DNA of 6,109 nucleotides from RAM1 sp040376925 (GTDB lineage: Bacteria > Pseudomonadota > Gammaproteobacteria > Burkholderiales > Burkholderiaceae_C): NCBI GenBank assembly GCA_040376925.1, contig JBEIPU010000189.1:1-6109 (forward strand), written 5' to 3'. The notes beneath the pieces were generated by a model. The model was not told where the DNA came from, made no database searches, and worked only from the letters and a program-made list of their open reading frames with translations. Shown here piece after piece: positions 4,508 through 6,109 of the stretch; within the stretch, counting starts at the first letter, position 1, and each line of letters opens with the position of its first letter. Both the position numbers and the translations under genes were made by a program.

Positions 4508-6109
4508 TCGCATCCAACGGCACCACCGCGCGTGTTGTCATCATCGGGGCCGGCCCCACCGGGCTGGCACTTGCCATTGAGCTGGGCCAGCGCCAGATTC
4601 CCTGTCTGGTCGTGGAACGCAACGCGCGCGTGGGCTACGCACCCCGCGCCAAAACCACCAACGTGCGCACGCGCGAACACATGCGCCGCTGGGGCATTGC
4701 CGACAAGCTGCGCGCGGCCTCGCCATTGGGCGTGAGCTATCCGTCCAACGTGCTGTTCGTCACGCGGCTGGCCGGCCATGAGCTGGCCCGGTTTGAAAAC
4801 GCCATGTACTGCGGCCCCGGAAAGAACCCGCTGTACTCGGAGCATGCGCAGTGGATACCGCAGTACACGGTCGAAGAGGTCATGCGTGAGCACGCCGCCT
4901 CGCTGCCCTGTGTGGAGTTCCGCTTCAACTGCGAAATGTCAGGCATGGAGCAAGCCGCCGACGGGGTTCAGGTCCATCTGAAAGACGTGCGCGACGGCGC
5001 GCCCAGCACCGTGCGTGCCGACTACGTGGTCGGGGCCGACGGCGCCCGCAGCGCCGTGCGCGACGCCATCGGCGCGCGCATGAACGGCAAATACGGCCTG
5101 TCCAGAAACTACAACGTCGTCTTCAAGGCGCCGGGCATGGCGCAGGCCCACCGCCACGGGCCGGCCATCATGTACTGGCAGGTCAACGCCGACGTGCCCA
5201 GCCTGGTAGGCCCCATGGACGGCGGTGACCGCTGGTTCTTCATGCCCACCGGTGTGGCCGATGGCGTCCGTTTCGAGCCCTCGCAAGCCCCCGCGCTGAT
5301 CCGCAAGGCCACGGGCATCGACCTGCCGTACGAGGTGTTGAGCTGCGACGAATGGGCGGCCAGCAAGCTGCTGGCGGACCGCTACCGCGACCGCCGCGTG
5401 TTCCTGGCCGGTGACGCCTGCCACCTGCACCCGCCTTTTGGCGGTTACGGCATGAACATGGGCGTGGCCGACGGCGTGGACCTGGGCTGGAAGCTCGCGG
5501 CCGTGCTGCAGGGCTGGGGCGGCGCCGCGCTGCTGGACAGCTACGAAAGCGAAAGGCGCCCGGTGCACCAGTTTGTGCTGGACGAAGCCACCCTCAACCA
5601 CTCCACGCTGAGCAACCAGCTGGCGCAGGCCGGTCTGGAGGAAGACACAGCCGACGGCGCGCGGCGGCGCGCCGAGGTCGGCGCCCGGATCGCGGGGGCC
5701 AAGATCCGCGAATTCAACACGCTGGGCGTGGTCAAGGGCTACCGGTACGACGATTCACCCGTGATCGCGCACGAGGCAGGCGCGGCCGCGCCCAACGACT
5801 TCCTGAACTACGTGCCCTCGGCCCGTCCCGGCGGCATTGCGCCGCACGCCTGGCTGCACGACGGCAGCTCGCTGTACGACCACTTTGGCCAGGGGTTTGC
5901 GCTGCTGGTCACTGACGACGCCCTGCAGGACCACGACCTGCGCGAGTGGACACAGGCCGCGCAGGCCTGCCAGGTGCCGCTGCGGATCGTGCGCGCGCCG
6001 GGCACCGCAGTGGCCGAGCTGTACCGTGCCCGCTGCGCACTGATCAGGCCCGACCAGCACGTGGCCTGGCGCGGCGACGCGGCGCCGGCCAACCTCCCCC
6101 ACCTTTTGC
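4504..6109 (+). CDS. Group A FAD-dependent aromatic monooxygenase (MhpA/TfdB/PheA type), 3' end outside window
   Basis: A single-component flavoprotein hydroxylase that would use NAD(P)H and O2 to add OH to an aromatic ring, in the cytoplasm. The frame is open for 535 codons to the window edge. The FAD-binding Rossmann motif GAGPTG is at 15-20, with acidic E38 closing strand 2 (LVVER). The DG motif (GADGARSAVRDAIG, D179-G180) and the GD motif (LAGDACHLHPPFGGYGMNMG, D304) bind FAD and pyridine nucleotide. Beyond about 430 the chain is the thioredoxin-like C-terminal domain of the phenol-hydroxylase branch, ending with the typical ALIRPDQHVAWRG. Only about 10-30 residues are probably missing. 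The start is TTG at 4504, since no ATG or GTG is available in frame before the FAD motif. AGAGG (4492-4496) lies 7 nt upstream. The gene lies 43 bp after the amidohydrolase and is probably co-transcribed. Its product would be the catechol cut by the divergently encoded dioxygenase. The substrate is unknown. Confidence 0.88.
   Translation, partial: MIASNGTTARVVIIGAGPTGLALAIELGQRQIPCLVVERNARVGYAPRAKTTNVRTREHMRRWGIADKLRAASPLGVSYPSNVLFVTRLAGHELARFENAMYCGPGKNPLYSEHAQWIPQYTVEEVMREHAASLPCVEFRFNCEMSGMEQAADGVQVHLKDVRDGAPSTVRADYVVGADGARSAVRDAIGARMNGKYGLSRNYNVVFKAPGMAQAHRHGPAIMYWQVNADVPSLVGPMDGGDRWFFMPTGVADGVRFEPSQAPALIRKATGIDLPYEVLSCDEWAASKLLADRYRDRRVFLAGDACHLHPPFGGYGMNMGVADGVDLGWKLAAVLQGWGGAALLDSYESERRPVHQFVLDEATLNHSTLSNQLAQAGLEEDTADGARRRAEVGARIAGAKIREFNTLGVVKGYRYDDSPVIAHEAGAAAPNDFLNYVPSARPGGIAPHAWLHDGSSLYDHFGQGFALLVTDDALQDHDLREWTQAAQACQVPLRIVRAPGTAVAELYRARCALIRPDQHVAWRGDAAPANLPHLL

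Noticed and set aside
2967..4622. A 551-codon open frame on the minus strand opposite the amidohydrolase and the start of the monooxygenase
   Set aside because: It is rich in Gly, Arg, His and Ala without any domain motif, and it lies antisense to a gene with a complete metal-ligand set. It is a typical shadow of high-GC coding DNA.
4939..5601. A 220-codon minus-strand frame within the monooxygenase
   Set aside because: It overlaps the DG and GD motifs of the monooxygenase and has His/Val/Gly-rich antisense composition with no family features.

Overview
The window is a high-GC, densely coding bacterial segment with strong G/C third-position bias. Codon use and protein style suggest a betaproteobacterium of the Burkholderiales, probably Comamonadaceae (Acidovorax, Polaromonas or Variovorax-like). 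This placement is inference from overall character; no marker gene is present.

The layout is two divergent transcription units around a 205-bp intergenic region (2774-2978). Leftward, on the minus strand, lie four tightly spaced genes: an FAH-superfamily hydrolase/isomerase (2773-1934), a small VOC-fold extradiol-type dioxygenase (1911-1330), a SnoaL/NTF2-like protein (1323-910), and the N-terminal 293 residues of an acetoacetyl-CoA synthetase-type acyl-CoA ligase (879-1, cut by the window edge). The gaps are 22, 6 and 30 bp, so this is almost certainly one operon. Rightward, on the plus strand, lie a predicted lipoprotein metal-dependent amidohydrolase (2979-4460) and, 43 bp later, a group A FAD-dependent aromatic monooxygenase (4504 to the right edge, lacking only its extreme C-terminus).

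Together the genes read as a catabolic locus for an aromatic or polycyclic compound. The lipoprotein hydrolase could release the substrate outside the cytoplasm. The flavoprotein would hydroxylate the ring and the VOC enzyme would cleave the resulting catechol at the meta position. The FAH protein would hydrolyse or isomerise the ring-fission product, and the SnoaL-like protein might assist an isomerisation or hydration. The ligase would activate a released acetoacetate or similar beta-keto acid to its CoA thioester. Each family assignment rests on visible motifs; the joined pathway and its substrate are inferred.

The central intergenic region carries a perfect GATAC-N7-GTATC dyad that fits the LysR-type T-N11-A box. 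It also carries a separate cluster of GCATC/GATGC elements made of a 13-bp palindrome flanked by 9-bp direct repeats. No regulator gene lies in the window. No RNA genes, mobile elements or CRISPR arrays were seen, and no gene-free stretch exceeds 300 bp.
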